From Phoronis australis (lineage: Eukaryota > Phoronida > Phoronidae), in NCBI GenBank assembly GCA_002633005.1, contig NMRA01000035.1, positions 248,001 to 312,000 on the forward strand: DNA of 64,000 bases, given 5' to 3'. Positions 12,512 through 25,470 of the stretch are shown one piece after another (positions within the stretch are counted from its first letter, which is position 1; each line of letters opens with the position of its first letter). Under the pieces are notes generated by a model. That model saw only the letters and a program-made list of their open reading frames with translations, did no database searches and was not told the DNA's origin. The position numbers were made by a program, and so were the translations under genes.

Positions 12512-12573
12512 CTGTGACGTCAAAATCTCAGGAAATCGCCATTTTGAAGAGTCAAGAACATCAAGGAGCAGTA
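12512..12573. promoter_or_regulatory. Candidate bidirectional promoter or shared 5' UTR: LENG8 / small membrane-protein ORF
   Basis: The two divergent start codons are only 62 bp apart, so 5' UTRs probably overlap and the core promoters lie within or just beyond this interval. It contains 'TGACGTCA' (12,515-12,522), an exact palindromic CRE/ATF site, which is common in such promoters. Function is inferred from position. Confidence 0.4.
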
Positions 12574-15500
12574 ATGATGTCAACAATTCCTTGGAATCAG
12601 GCTACCCAAGTTGGTCAATGGTACGATTTGGGTCCCCGACACCAACATGGTGTATGCATAATAACACAGGAGTTGCATTTTTCTTTATACGTTACATTCC
12701 AAACGTGCTTCAATTCAGTAAATTCAGTCGATTTCGCGGCTTTCTTTCCGACTGAACATTCTAACTAATGATCCGGTCCACTTTGTAGTGAAGATTAGGC
12801 AACACGTTGTCACCTAGGAAAAACACGTTGGCTGGTTAAGGACTACAATACTTCCCATCGCTTTCTGTATTTATCTGTATTTATTTCGCCCCGTTTATTT
12901 TAAACGGGCGGTAGGCGAAATCCGCTCACCTAGCTATTGAGTTTTCAGCTCGTCAAAAATACATTCTACACTTCACTTAAAAAAGCGCCTACTTTCTTCA
13001 GTGGTCTTTCCTACTTCTACACACATCTTTGAGGAAGCATAGCTACGAGAATCAAGGTGACTTTGGAGAAGAATTCCAACTCTGCTTTTTGGTCACGGAT
13101 ATCTTTGCCCAGCTCGCGCGATAACCCCGAAGTATTTCAACTAAGTCACGTGAGTTAGGCAATAACTTGGCAACAAGTTGACCCACGGTTGGCCGGTCAG
13201 GGGCTACAATACTTCCCACCGCTTTCTGTACGAATTTTGTCCTGTGTATTTAAAACGAGCGGTAGGCCAAATCCGGTCACCGATTGAGAGTTTTCACTTC
13301 GTCGACAATACACTGAAAAAGACGTTTGACGTCGTCAAAAATAGGTTTTACACTTAAAAATATTGTTGCAAAAAGCGCTTACCTTCTTCAACGATCCTTT
13401 ATGTCTCTGTGCATATCTTGATGAAGATTCACTATGGGAATTGGGGATGACTTGGGCAAAGAATTCCAACTCCACTTTTTTGGTTGCTGTTAACTTTTTC
13501 ATTGTGCGCGATAACCGCAAAGTGATTCATTTTATGTTATTTACTGTATTTTGTAATAAGTAACTTTTTATCTCCTGAGTACGCCTATAGCATACACCGC
13601 CATATAATTGCCTAAGTGTAGGCAAGTGGTTTTTAGTGTTTATATTATTGGCATTAGATTTTGTTTAAGTGTTGTGATCACTGCCCTAGGTTATTTTCTA
13701 CAACCCGACTCTAAAATCATAGCCACTGCAGGTCTCGACACTTGGCGTAACAAATGTCAAGTCACCAAATGCAACTTGGCAAAGTGAGGTCGACAGACAT
13801 GAACTGAGTTCATAGTTCATACCATTGCATTTCTACTGTTTAATACTCTCATTCATATGCAAACAGCGTAACTTTCACCCACTCTGCCATGGGCGATGTC
13901 TATAGACACAACATAAGCAGAGGCTCGATTCATTAGTAAACAACACTTTCCGCGTTGGAGTTGTCTACAGTTGGTGCTGTATGAGTGTTTGATCCTGTAG
14001 TTGGTTTACGGGCACTTAGAATTGCGAGCATGCAAGTTTCCGAAATGCAACCGATTTTACAAACTTTGATCAGACTTTGAGTCATAAGCTTCATATCCTC
14101 TCTGTCTTTTCTTTGTCGTGCATCCATTGCGTTTTCAATCTTTGTTGTCATTAATATTACGGAACTTTTTAACGCCTTTTGTCATTGTGTTTACGTGAAC
14201 ACCAAAAGTGTTGCTTAGCAAGTTTGTGGACTGGGAACTACTTTCAATCTGCCCAATGGCACGCCACCTGTTGCCCTTTCTCATGGGCGGCATTCCACAA
14301 ATCTACGTAGTTGGTACAAATTTTGGAGTAGATTTGACATCATTTTTCTCTTGAAAAGACCAATAAAATTTGTGTTAAAAGATCCCATTCAGTGGCTTTG
14401 AAATCCCGTTGTTACTGTGCCTTACCACAGGAGCCAGAGCATATCAATATTGGCCTAAAATTCTCCACAAATCACTGCGTGGCCCATTGAAAGGGGCATC
14501 TGGCATTTTAACATTTCTAACTTAAACCGTTTTTGAAGCTTGAACCGGGACTATACAAAAATGTCTGCAATTGCCAACTGGATTCGTGCAATTTCGAATT
14601 ATGTTAATTTTCTGGATTTCTTGGAAATTTACAGCAAAATGCAGATGGTATACTTACTTTTTTGTGTAGCGTAATTCCAGGCATGTCTTTGTCAGCCGCA
14701 TTTTGTGTCCTTCATATTGTACCCTTATGTTCCAGGTCACAACAGTATGGTGACAACAGTTCTAAACCAGAAGCTGTATCGGGCAACACGGCCTGGGAGA
14801 AAGCCAAACAAGCGCTGGCTCAACTGCAGGTTGGCAAGAAGGAAGGGGACACAACTCCGACAAAGTCAGCGCAGACGCAGAACCAACATGTCTATCAGCA
14901 GTACATGATGTATCAACAGCAACACATACCATACTCTGGGTATGTATTTGTTAGTCAAAATGAAAGTCATGTTTATTGTCACCTGTCTTCATAGATTGAA
15001 GCTTTAACAAATATGTCTGCGCATGGTTTGTCGCATTGTCCTACCGTCTGAAGTTTGCATGTACTTTAAAAATTTAAAGTGGACATCCACAAAGCGAAGT
15101 TTTGAGTTTGACCATTAATCGCTATAAATTGGTATCAACTTGCTTCTTAATGATTTCTGTGTTTGCAAATCACTGACAGTTCGCCATTCTTCGAGACTGT
15201 GCTCGGTGCTTAACATGACACGCCGTGACAAGCCATCTTGTTAGTCTGATCTCAACCAATAATAAGCTGTTAATTCTTCTTAAGTCAGGAAATCACCTCT
15301 AATTTGACTGAGGAACAATTTGAGACCAATTTCATAAAGGTTAAGTGATCCAAGTGAAAGGCCGTTTTTTGACTGAAGACGGGTTTATAGCTGCTGAAAT
15401 AGTGTCTAGGCTCCTACCCAAGCTGCACTACAATACTTGCCAACTTAGCATTCAAAATAACTATATGTATTTGTGTATTGGTAAAATCTGAACATTAGAA

Positions 15501-18500
15501 ATGAACGAAGCATGTTGTGTTGTGGTACTTTTGTGAAATGTATGCTTTGCTTTGCAGCTTATATGGAAGTGCTCCACCTCCCCCTCCACCTAGACCCCCT
15601 GCACCATGGGGTGTGGGTCCGCCACGTGCCAGTTATCGCAGTGGGCCCACTGCTAATGCTATGAATGGTTTCGTTGGGCTCCAGGACACCACTTATGGCC
15701 AGCCACCTCCCCCACCTCCACAGAGACCCTGGCCAAGAGCCTCCGAGTCCAAAAACAAACGTAAGTGATTTTGTTTTATTCTCATCTTTGTTGTCTTTTT
15801 CACATCTTCATTGTAATGTTAAGACAAAAAGTAAATTTTTTTTGTGGCGTTTAACATCAATATGAACATATTGTTGCACTGGTGTAATATGGAAGTTGTA
15901 CAAAAATTGTGGAGGCGTATGTTCATTGAGTTTTATCAGATAGGCTTGACAGATTTTGAAGGAACTTAGTGGAGATTTACCATTACCAAACATGTTCAAA
16001 TTATTAACTTACACTTATATTGGCTGAAAGTTGTGTTGAGTGCTGCTCAAAAAATGGCCAACAAAGTGAAATAAAATATGAATGAAGTGTTTTATTAAGC
16101 CAAAAATAACACCTCATTTGGTCTATTGCAACTAAAGTACAAATATATGAAATAAAAATATTAATTTGGCCTTAGGTTACTACTCAGTTTTGTGACAGAA
16201 ATTTAACATTTTATCAATAAAAAGTATCTTTCGAATGGAGTTCATATACTGTATATCCGGACATGCGTGTGGGAATTTCCGATGGCATGTGTAGAAGTCA
16301 ACATTTTCGAACTGTAATTGTGCCATTATTGTAAATAGTGAAACAAAGAAACTGATCACATTCTGTGGATAAAGGGGTTCTCGTTTTAATACCACTAGTT
16401 ATTTTCGTCTCAGTTAAGCAGTCCCACAATTCCTTTCGGAGAAACACCGGAAATCATTGCCAAGCCACTTTACCCTTCCTGGTAATGCCTTCATGCTTCA
16501 AGTGACATGGTTTTAAAGAACCAGTTAGATAATGCTTAATACTGCTATCACTTGACCTTTTGTCTCTTTTGGTTTAAAGTGCGGTTTCTCTGAATTTCTT
16601 CCAGAGGCGCCAGGAGCTGGTGGCATCCGCTTTAACATGCCCAAGAGGCCAGTCCAGCAGAACAACGCCTTGTACGATATGGGACCGCGCAAGAAGACGC
16701 GACAGCGCAGCCCCCAGGGCAAGCAGAAGCAGATGCAAACCCCTCCTCCAGCACCCCCACAACCCACCCATGTTAATGATGCTGCTGCTTCTCCAGCCGA
16801 TGCTGACACGTAAGTCAATGACAGGCTTCTTAACTATTCCATTTTTTTGTTTCCATAGCGCCTACCTATTCTGCTCTTGTAGCAAATGTATCCAGACCAA
16901 CGATAATTTTTAGAATCCCTCTTTAACTTCTGAGATGTGTAAATGCGAGGCCATCATAGTAAAAATTCTGTGGTACGAGTTTTCTTTTCTGTTAAACCTC
17001 CAGGAAGTTGGGGCTTTTGAGTTTCACGTGATAGGGATAGCAAGTTTAAGAAAAATTAAGCAAGAAGTCGTACAAATATGAATCTGAAGCAATGACTTGA
17101 GCTGCTTGCATGATGCTATCATGTTGATGTTAAATGTATTTGTTTTTTCAGGAAGTCCACTGCTGTTGGTGAATGGCCACCAAGTTTAAGGTTAGTCAGT
17201 GACAAAGATGTAGGTTGAGTGGTCATTGATGTTATGGTAAAACATGGTTTGTAAGCGCAATAGCTGGATGTAACATACCCACATTTTGAGAACCAGTCTG
17301 ATGCCCGTTATTCAGTGGAAAAAAAAAAGGTTTTTGAAAATGTGGAGACCTTATATCCAACTATTACTGTTCATAAGGCCACGAGTTCAGTCGTCTGGTT
17401 GTACTGGGAATTAATTTGAATATATTAAGCCCTTGGTGTATATTCTGGAAATGTTATTCTGTAAACTGCTTCTATTTCAAAGTAGTGCGATAAAAGGCAT
17501 TCTGAAAACCTCCGAAATAATGTAGTTGTCTTACACTCTGGCTTCAAAATCTCATGTCAGAGGTGTGCTTGGAAATTTTCCCACGGATTACACTTTAGTG
17601 GGCCTGTTTTCAGAAACTGTATATTTATTGCCAAACCCCTCTGCTTAGTTTCTCAACTCTCCCTAATGAGATCGATCACAGTCCGCATACATAGAACAAC
17701 TTCCTAGGTCCATTAAATGCTGCTTGTATCGTGGATAGACATATTATCGCGATTGTTCCTGTTGTGAAAAATTCCCCGATGCCATCGTGTTCATGTGGTT
17801 GGTTGCAGGGACTACGTTGAGCGTGCGTTCAAGGAGCTCGTCTCCGTTGAGGAAAAGGACTTGATGGAGAAGGCACTGAAAGAAAAGATCACAGAGGCAT
17901 TTAATAACCACACGGCGACGACCAAGGACTGGGACAACGAGCCTATACCTATTACAAGGTGAATGGCTTGGCTGTGAGGTGGAGTGAGTGGCACGGAGCC
18001 TGGTGGAGTGTGTGTGTGTGTGTGTGGGTGTGTGGGTGTGAAGGTCCACATGTTATGAGAAGAAGTTTTGTTTCATAATCTTAATATACTTTTAAGAACA
18101 AAACTGGTATGAATCAAATTTTTATTTCTTCATTGTACAGGCTCCGGCAATCGCCAATGCAGACGCGACAAGGCGGTGCACATACAGGCGACCCTCATAC
18201 AGGCAGCCCTCGTGCAGGCGGCCCCCGTTCAGGCGGCCCGCGTGCAGGTGGCCCCCGTGCAGGCGGCCCTCATACAGGCGGCAATCCCAACTACATCCCA
18301 CTTGGCAATAGGGGACGAGGCAATAAGCGCCACTCTCCGCCAGGTTTTAGCAGGTCGTACCGTCCAGAGAGCAGGTCGCGATCGAGGTCCCGCTCGAGGT
18401 CAAGATCAAGGTCACCGTCATCACGACGGAACAGGCGTAGAAGACATAACAGGTTCGTAGGCGTACTGATAGTGGAATAGTTTAGGGTGATCGCAAAAAC

Positions 18501-21500
18501 ATACTCCATTTTCTTGTGTGCTTTCGACCTGGTGTACCACCTGCTGTCTGCTCTTTACTCGAAGCTTCTGCAACATGTAATCAAACCCAATACATTTTCA
18601 TAACCTGAAGTTGGTGATCATGACCTGAACCATATTTACCATCTGGACAAAGGGTCTAGTCTTTGTACTCGAAACTCGACTCAAAAACTGACAAACTGCA
18701 GGGCACGGTTATAGTTAACTTGTAATTTTGTATTCTAATCAGGCTGTGTGAGAGGGTAATTTTGGAGTCGGTGGAGTCTTGAGCTCGGAGATTAGACCCT
18801 GGGCCCTGAATTTCAAATGCTTGCTTGCTCTCAATGTATATCGCTGCTTAATCAGATTTGGTTTTCGATTCCAACTGAGAAAGTTGATGATAAGACACTT
18901 CCGTTCATTCCACAGTTCCAGCTCTGACAATGACAGCGTCTCGTCGAGGTCATCGCGTGATAGTCATGCTGACCACCCCAGGGGCGGGGTCAGAGGTCGT
19001 GGCCGGGGTCGCGGGCGAGGTCGTCTCGACTGGAACAAGAACCAGAGACAGCAGCAAGGAGGGAAGGGCAAACAAACGCCAAAGAAGGGAAAGAAAGGCA
19101 AGCAGGGCATGAAACGGTGAGAATAAACGGTTATTGAGATCCGGAGTTGGAGATCTGCTTTAAGTTGGGAGAGCAGGATCATTTGATCCTGACAAACTTG
19201 GTAATATGTTGGGAAATTTTGACTGGTGTGTCTTATTCAATTTTGATTTCATGTGTGGACTGGAATGACTACGTTTAAAAATAAGTCCATAAGATTGATT
19301 TGTTTAGTTCACAAAAGGAAGGAATTGTTCACAATTATTGCTATTTTCAGTGTACAAAACTGATAGTTTGTCTGGCACCCTTATCTATAGGTCATTATTT
19401 GTGTTAGTGTTAAACTGCTATTACACTCCATAGCCTAATTCTAGTGTTCATCTGTACAGCGCCATGGTAAAAAAATGTTTTCAGGCAATGCGCTACATAT
19501 TTCGTTTCACCTTGAATTGTGTTACCTGACTACTTGCAATCTGAAGATAATAAAAAATTTCAATAGTGACAATGAAATGTTTTGCTGAAAACATGTCCCT
19601 TAACAGTTGAAAATAAACTATTTTACTTAAATACCTACTTACTTCTCGGAAGAGTGAGGGCATGCTTCGAAATAACAATACTAATTGCATGTGTTGTCGT
19701 ACTATGTACACGCACACTGGGTAAACCACTGTATTCCATGCAATGGCTGATTTTGTTTAGTGAATAAATAGTCCTTAAAAACGAAGAAAATAAGTCACGT
19801 TGTTGATTCCTATTTTAAGTCCAATTTTTGTTTTCGAATGCTTTGTTTTGCCGTGTTCTCTGAACATGCCTGAGATGATGTCGTAGTCCCTAGCCAAATG
19901 GCATCCATGAACTATAGTATTATACAAAATAATGGCCTGTAATCTGTATGAGGCAACGTTTGTTACTGGTCCAAGTTTTCCGTGCCCTTTTTACGAGTTC
20001 AACATGCAAATCACTGACTGCACTGGTATTCTAATGATGACGTGATGCTTATTTGAATACAAATTTCGGCTCTTAGGGTAAAAATTGAGCCAAGTTGAAG
20101 TCCGAACAACTGGAACCAGCCGACATTTTGACACTGTTTTTCAGTGGAGGAAAAGTGAGGGAAACAATTGGTTTGGAGTCTTTTACGATACGTTGCAGTT
20201 AGATTTTGTGATGTTTTAACTGTTGGTTGCTTGGTCATTGTGTGAATGATTCGAAAGGTCATTGATAAAATGTTGCCGTTTTTTGACTGCCTTTTTTGAC
20301 ATCACAAGCCCCGACCCCCTTGTTCCCTAAATCGTACAACTTAACTCATGAAAGGCGATAATTGTGAGCGGTTCCTAAAGTGATTTGTTCTTAGCTTGCA
20401 CGTGTCTGGTTATGTCATCTGCTGTTTTTTGTGTGTGACTCGATGCCCTTCGGAAGTGGTTTTTTTGGAACTATTGTTATTTTGAATCTGCGTCAAGTAA
20501 TTGTTTCATGAAGTTTTTCCAATTAAGTGTCCTTGTAGTTTATTAAACCTTCATTTTGTTTCCACATCAGCGATGACCTCAGATTTGACCTTGACACTCC
20601 GGACAAGAGGGAAAAGATGGAAAAAAGAGCCGCGCGGTTTGAGGAGCATCTGACTCAGAAACCGGCCAGAAAGGGGAAGTTGGTGCTTACCATAAACTCT
20701 TACACAGTACGTACGTGTGTTAAGTGTGTGTGTTTTGTTAGTGGCTTGTGCTTGGATGTTCATTTTATGTCAAAATCGTCTGAGGTGGTATGGCGGTTGT
20801 TTCCTGTTTATCATACACAGTACATTGAACATGAATGATTGTTGTCAGGTCTTTGGACTTACATGGTGAACATTTTCATCTGATGGATGGTAAACATATG
20901 TGGTTTCTAAACACCTTGGTCCTTTTTGTAATACGGAGTTGAGTGACATTTGCTGTTCTATTGATTTCAGGAGACTGACGGAGACACTCTGGATTGGAAT
21001 GGCGAGGCCATCACGGGAACATGTCAAGATTTGGAAAAACAGTACTTCAGACTCACTTGTGTATGTAGGGCTGGTTAAACAATTAGTACCCTGTTACTAT
21101 GCATGCTTTATCATTCTGTATTTGGGCTTGGCACACAGTTACATTGAACGTGAGTAGTAACTGGCTGTGTGGTTGTTGCTCTGGTTGAAATTGGTTGGTG
21201 GCTCTGGCGGCCATCTTACTGTACAAAAATGATATCATGTGAAGTTAATCATTCTTTGTTGACTAGGGTATTGGTTAATGTACGAAGTATTTATTGGTAG
21301 GCACCTGACCCGTCTACGGTACGTCCACTGAAGGTACTGAGGAAGTCGTTAGAGAATGTCAAGGCCAGGTGGAAGGTCAAGCAGGACTACAGGTGGACAT
21401 GTGATCAGTTCAAGTCGATACGACAAGATTTGACGGTGAGCTGTTGTCAGATTCTTTGGATGGGCACGACAACGGATGTTGAATAGGATCACTACAATGA

Positions 21501-23479
21501 CTCTTTTGATTTATACATCCCCAGGCTTGTTTTGTAATGGCTTGCACAAGTCTTCTTCCTGGTGGGACTGGAATCTCTCGATGTTTGTGCTCTCTGTGCT
21601 TTTACTCACCGTGGAGTCGGTTCCAGTCTCGGAGTTTTGAACAGGATTTGAATGTGCTCACCAATGTGAAATTAATGTGTACCCCACGTTAGTTTGTGAT
21701 TTGCAGTTCCCAATGTGGGCAGTTTACATTGCTCTGGAACTTTGTACTTAGTTCTCTTGCGGCACATCAGACACATGCTGGCCATGTAGTTGGGCTTATT
21801 TACAGCAAATGAAATTAAGTTGTCAGTGATGCTGTTTAGTTATGAACGTACCTTTCTTTTGTGGCTAAATATGACAAAAAGCTCACGGTCATGTGAATCA
21901 ATTAATGGCAGACTGGTATAAATTCAGTCGTCAAATTCTGCTGAAAGTATATAATTTTACTTTTTATGGAGTTAAGATTTATAGTTTTGTAGATATTCGG
22001 CTTAGTACACCGACTTGTCCATGAGTTCCTTGATAACCCCGATTTCCATGGCACCTTCAGGTTCAATGTATCCGTGACCAGTTCACTGTGAAAGTATACG
22101 AGACGCACGCACGCGTGGCTATGGAGGTGAGCGACCACGAGGAGTTCAACCAGTGTCAGACCCAGCTGAAGCTTCTCTACCAGGACGGCATTGAAGGCAA
22201 CAGGACGGAGTTTGTGGCCTATAGGATACTTTACTACATGTTTACAAGTAACACGTTAGGTGAGGTGTGTGTGTGTGTGCATGCATGTGTGTGTCAGTCA
22301 TACTCTTTGATCTTCAAAATAACTAGGTAAATTGATTTGGTGCAGCTGCCAATGTTCTGAAACGTCAAGTATGGGTGACTGATATTATACATGACATCTT
22401 GTTCTTCATGAATTTGTAATGAATAATTTGTGAAACTACAACAACTTTCCTCACGGTTCCTAACATTTGTTTCACGTTCACAATTTCGAGCGCATTTTGT
22501 AGCCTTGTAGGGCTTTGAGTTCTCATTGAAATGCAGAGTGTTGCTTAGTTGCCTAGTCTGCAACAGAAATTATTGTCGGAACGAAAATGCTGTAAACTTA
22601 GATTTGCAGAATCGCAGTGGGCGCTATTTCAACCTTTTTTCGTCTTCTTTTCCAGATATGACGACGGCCCTTGCCTGGCTGTCTGCAGAAGATAAGCAGG
22701 ATGAATGCGTAAAGCACGCCCTCTCTCTTAGATCTGCCCTGTCTCTCAATAGTTATAATAGGTTCTTTAAGTTATATCAAGTTGCTCCCAAAATGTCAGG
22801 TTACCTTATAGATTGGTTCAAGGACAGGGTGCGAAACCAAGCCTTGAAGGCCATGGCCAAGACGTACGTATATCATACCACGCTGTGCTGTATTTTAAAT
22901 TTCTAAACTTAGTTCTGATTTTCTGTTCTAAAAGAAATAGTGATTATCAACTTTCAACTTCTTGCTCGTTCTAGAGCCGGATTTCGAATCCTTTAAAGCG
23001 GCGTCTTATCTGTTAAATGTATGGTAAGTATTGAAACGATGGTAAATGTGGGATGCAAGTTGATTTATTAGCGATAGATGGGGAGGCCATCTCATTTTTC
23101 GTGATAATGGTCTTGTTGTAATTGACACCTCTTTACAGTTTCCAGGTAAGAGCTGATCTTTTGAGAATAAGTGAGGAAATATTTCAGAATTTGTGATTAG
23201 AAAAGGTAAACGCTGACGTGTATTGTTTCCAGTTTCGCCAACGTAAGTAGTTCAGTGTTGTCGTCAAGTTGTTGTCATTTTGGTATCTCTTGATAACTGT
23301 TGTGCTATCTTTACCCCAGATTCCGGCCAACCCTGCCCGTTGAATACATAAAGAAAGAGCTCGCATTTGACGATCTGGAATCTTGCCACAAGTTCTTAGA
23401 CACGTTTGAGGTCGTTTACAAGGGCGATCGTACTTCAGTCGATTTGAAGGCCAGCCTCGCGAAAATCACTCAGGCGTGA
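12574..23479 (+). CDS. LENG8: LENG8 homologue (SAC3/GANP/THP3-family protein), complete
   Basis: Coding exons: 12574-12620, 14736-14939, 15558-15760, 16605-16809, 17152-17190, 17809-17958, 18141-18452, 18916-19116, 20571-20706, 20971-21060, 21301-21435, 22061-22259, 22656-22863, 23320-23479. All junctions are GT-AG, and the total of 2,289 nt is in frame (762 residues plus stop; human LENG8 is about 800). The start exon was placed by phase: its 'TG' joins exon 2 to give a 'WSQQYG' match to the vertebrate N terminus. In order: '[12 protein letters not shown]' motif, proline-rich exon 3, '[11 protein letters not shown]', 'YVERAF' block, Arg-Ser and RGG-like low-complexity exons 7-8, 'RAARFEEH', then the SAC3/GANP helical domain (exons 11-14) with '[17 protein letters not shown]', '[14 protein letters not shown]' and '[16 protein letters not shown]'. 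The yeast relative is Thp3; the family acts in nuclear mRNA processing and export. The first of two adjacent ATGs is chosen; the second is equally possible. Confidence 0.93.
12795..13521. repeat. Diverged tandem duplication in LENG8 intron 1
   Basis: Two units of about 340-365 bp, 12,795-13,133 and 13,158-13,521, match in order: 'CTACAATACTTCCCA.CGCTTTCTGTA', 'GCGGTAGGC', a 'TTTTCA.cTCGTC' segment, 'AAAAAGCGC.TAC.TTCTTCA', 'GAATTCCAACTC' and 'GCGCGATAACC'. Unit 2 keeps a minus-strand ORF of about 38 codons from an ATG near 13,503 to a donor-like 'AAG|GTAAGC' near 13,384; the same stretch is frameshifted in unit 1. Confidence 0.65.
14135..14293 (-). pseudogene. Possible Tc1/mariner-type transposase N-terminal relic
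   Basis: A 53-codon stretch beginning at an ATG at 14,293 has the pattern of the first helix-turn-helix of Tc1-like transposases: 'RWRAIGQIE', a gap with Gln and Ser, then '[20 protein letters not shown]'. It stops at 14,135-14,137. A second open frame (13,933-14,151, 72 codons, starting '[19 protein letters not shown]') overlaps its end, as if the element were frameshifted. No DDE catalytic region follows. The motif is short, so this call rests on pattern only. It lies inside LENG8 intron 1. Confidence 0.3.
15283..15420. repeat. Dispersed repeat family D, copy 1
   Basis: Shares 'GAAATCAC.TCT', 'CTGA.TGAG.AACAA.TTGAGACCAAT' and 'TCATA' with 46,935-47,110, and a weaker match to 26,450-26,540. 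All are diverged. It lies in a LENG8 intron. Confidence 0.4.
17283..17325. repeat. Short hairpin repeat family E, copy 1
   Basis: 'TTTTGAGAACCAGTCTGATG' followed by 'CCCGTTATTCAGTGGAAAA' matches 45,813-45,861 and 61,741-61,792. In this copy the right arm of the hairpin is replaced by an A-run. Confidence 0.5.
18008..18040. repeat. GT microsatellite
   Basis: A (GT)n tract with interrupting GGG units in the LENG8 intron between exons 6 and 7. Confidence 0.85.
18170..18285 (+). repeat. 15-bp repeat inside LENG8 exon 7, coding for GGPRA-like pentapeptides
   Basis: The exon contains about seven imperfect 15-bp units of the form 'CAGGCGGCCCCCGTG', giving a run of Gly-Gly-Pro-Arg-Ala / Gly-Gly-Pro-His-Thr pentapeptides. 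An Arg-Ser dipeptide run follows downstream ('[13 protein letters not shown]'). Slippage within the frame would change copy number without breaking the gene, so allele-length variation is likely. Confidence 0.8.
21908..22025. repeat. Dispersed repeat family B, copy 3
   Basis: Third copy of the family at 1,445 and 2,488: 'GTCAAATTCTGCTGAAAGTA', 'GAGTTAAGATTTATAGTTTT', and the right end 'CACCGACTTGTCCATGAG'. It lies in a LENG8 intron about 35 bp before exon 12. Confidence 0.5.
22265..22294. repeat. GT microsatellite beside the LENG8 exon 12 donor
   Basis: A GT/GC-AT tract begins 6 bp after the exon 12 donor (GTGAGG). Confidence 0.8.
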
Positions 23480-23546
23480 GAAACCTACGCCATGGCAGAG
23501 GGGGCACGGGGGTTTCCACAAAGTCTACTTCTGAACGGGCCTTCTG

Positions 23547-23552
23547 AATAAA
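23547..23552 (+). terminator. LENG8 polyadenylation signal AATAAA
   Basis: Canonical AATAAA 68 bp downstream of the LENG8 stop codon. It would give a very short 3' UTR; later signals may also be used. Confidence 0.6.
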
Positions 23553-25470
23553 TTACCCATCAAAGCCATACTTAAGGGTTTCATGTGCTTTCTCTCGATT
23601 TCTTTTGCCAAATGTTTTGCAACGAGCTTGGAAACTACAATAGCTGAGGAAGTTAAACCCGTCATTTAATGCCATTTACATAGACTATTTGAGGACGTCT
23701 CATCTGAGTGCAGACTCTTATAGATTATTGTGAAAAGTTATTCGACAGCGATGGCACACCAAAAGGACTCGTGTTTTTGAAATCGATGAAATGGCCAAAT
23801 TCTTCTCATCCAGGATAATCATGTTGGTAAGATAGTAGCTGTCGTATTCCCAAATAGCCAGGACTGCTTTGGAAGAAATTCAGTATTCACAACCGTTTGG
23901 TAAACAGGAATTCAGCATTAGTGTCTTCATAATCCATCCCATGGGATGGAAAGTGTTGGTACATACAAGGTAATCGCGCAATAAGACCCAGTTTGAGTTG
24001 GAGAGTTCGATAAACTGTCGTGCATGCCTGCACGGGACATTTCCAAGATTGCACATTCAGAATTTTTCGTGTCATTCGCTGTGTGCCAAGGAGATTCGGA
24101 CTAACGAAAGTATCAGATCCGTAGAGTTCACTACCTGTGGGGCACAGATTGCAACGCATCTCAAAGGACTGTTCGCGACACTTCCCAGTTTGTGCCGAGT
24201 ATGGTGATGGTTGTTTTGTCTGTCTTTATCAATGTTCTCTTTCAGGTATTTGATTCTGCAGCAGGTATCGCAACTTCCATGGGTGAAGTTCCGTTTGCAG
24301 CGCCTCAGTTTACAGGTGTCGACTTGGTACCCATCTCATCACGCTACACCTGCCACACAATAAGACAGCGCGAGTGCATCTTATGCGTCATTTTCTTCAT
24401 TCAGTTCTGGTTTGTAGCTTGGCGTTACTCCAACACCTTCAACCGCAGTGCTGCGTCTCTGGAGACTCATCGCCCGGGGAACGTCGTAGAATAGATGCTT
24501 TCTACGTTGGAATTTCGTTTCGCCATTAACACAGTGCAATGGAGTGGCAGTTGAGGCTAGTGTTTTATGCAGCCCATTGGTCACTCTTTCAGCAATTAAC
24601 TGTTAAGTGTTTTGTTAATTACTAGTGTTGCTTTAATACATCGAATTTCATGTAAATAGTTTAGACCATGTAAAGTTGTGTATATGATCTGTACATGTGT
24701 GGATTCTATGTAATATTTGTGCTTTGGTTATGCAATACATTAGTAAGCATAGAATTACTGCTGCTGTTTTCTTTATATCTCGTTCATTGTTTCTCAATTG
24801 CTCACTTGAGAATTATAGTAAAACTGTACAAGTCGCACTCTATAGTACTGAGAGCCGGACCCAATAGTACTGAGATTTTATCAGATTAAGGCAAAATTCG
24901 ACTTGATGGCCCAAAGCACGAATGAACACGCACCATGGAATTTTGTTGCAATTTAAATAAGTGAAAATCATACTTCTGCATGTCCATCTTTTGTGAGTAT
25001 TGCTGTTTATGCAGATACTATGGCACTTGTTCAATTCGTATTCAGCTACCACGGGTTTGGCGTCGTCATCAAATCCACTCGGAATTTACAAAGGAAGGTA
25101 AAATTGTAAATCATGTTTATTATATTATGTTATGTACAAAATCAAATGTACAATATTGCTAAATACAACAAAACTTGTTGTAAACTATGCGCCTTGACCA
25201 ATTGCTTGCGAAATGGTTGCAAGTTGTCAATCGGTCCTGAGATTTTGTGTTTCATCTAATAAAATTTCTCTCGCGCAAAATAGATGCATCGTGTAGGTAG
25301 ACATATACCATTCAGTTACTGACCTTTACATCACATCATTCGAAAAAGATTTTGTGGGCGCAGATTTCTTGGTACATAATAGGTGACAATGATCACTTGG
25401 TGATTCTAAAGACCTCTCTTGGGTAACAGTATTCACTAGGTGGTGCTAAAGACCCCTCTTCAGCGTCTGG

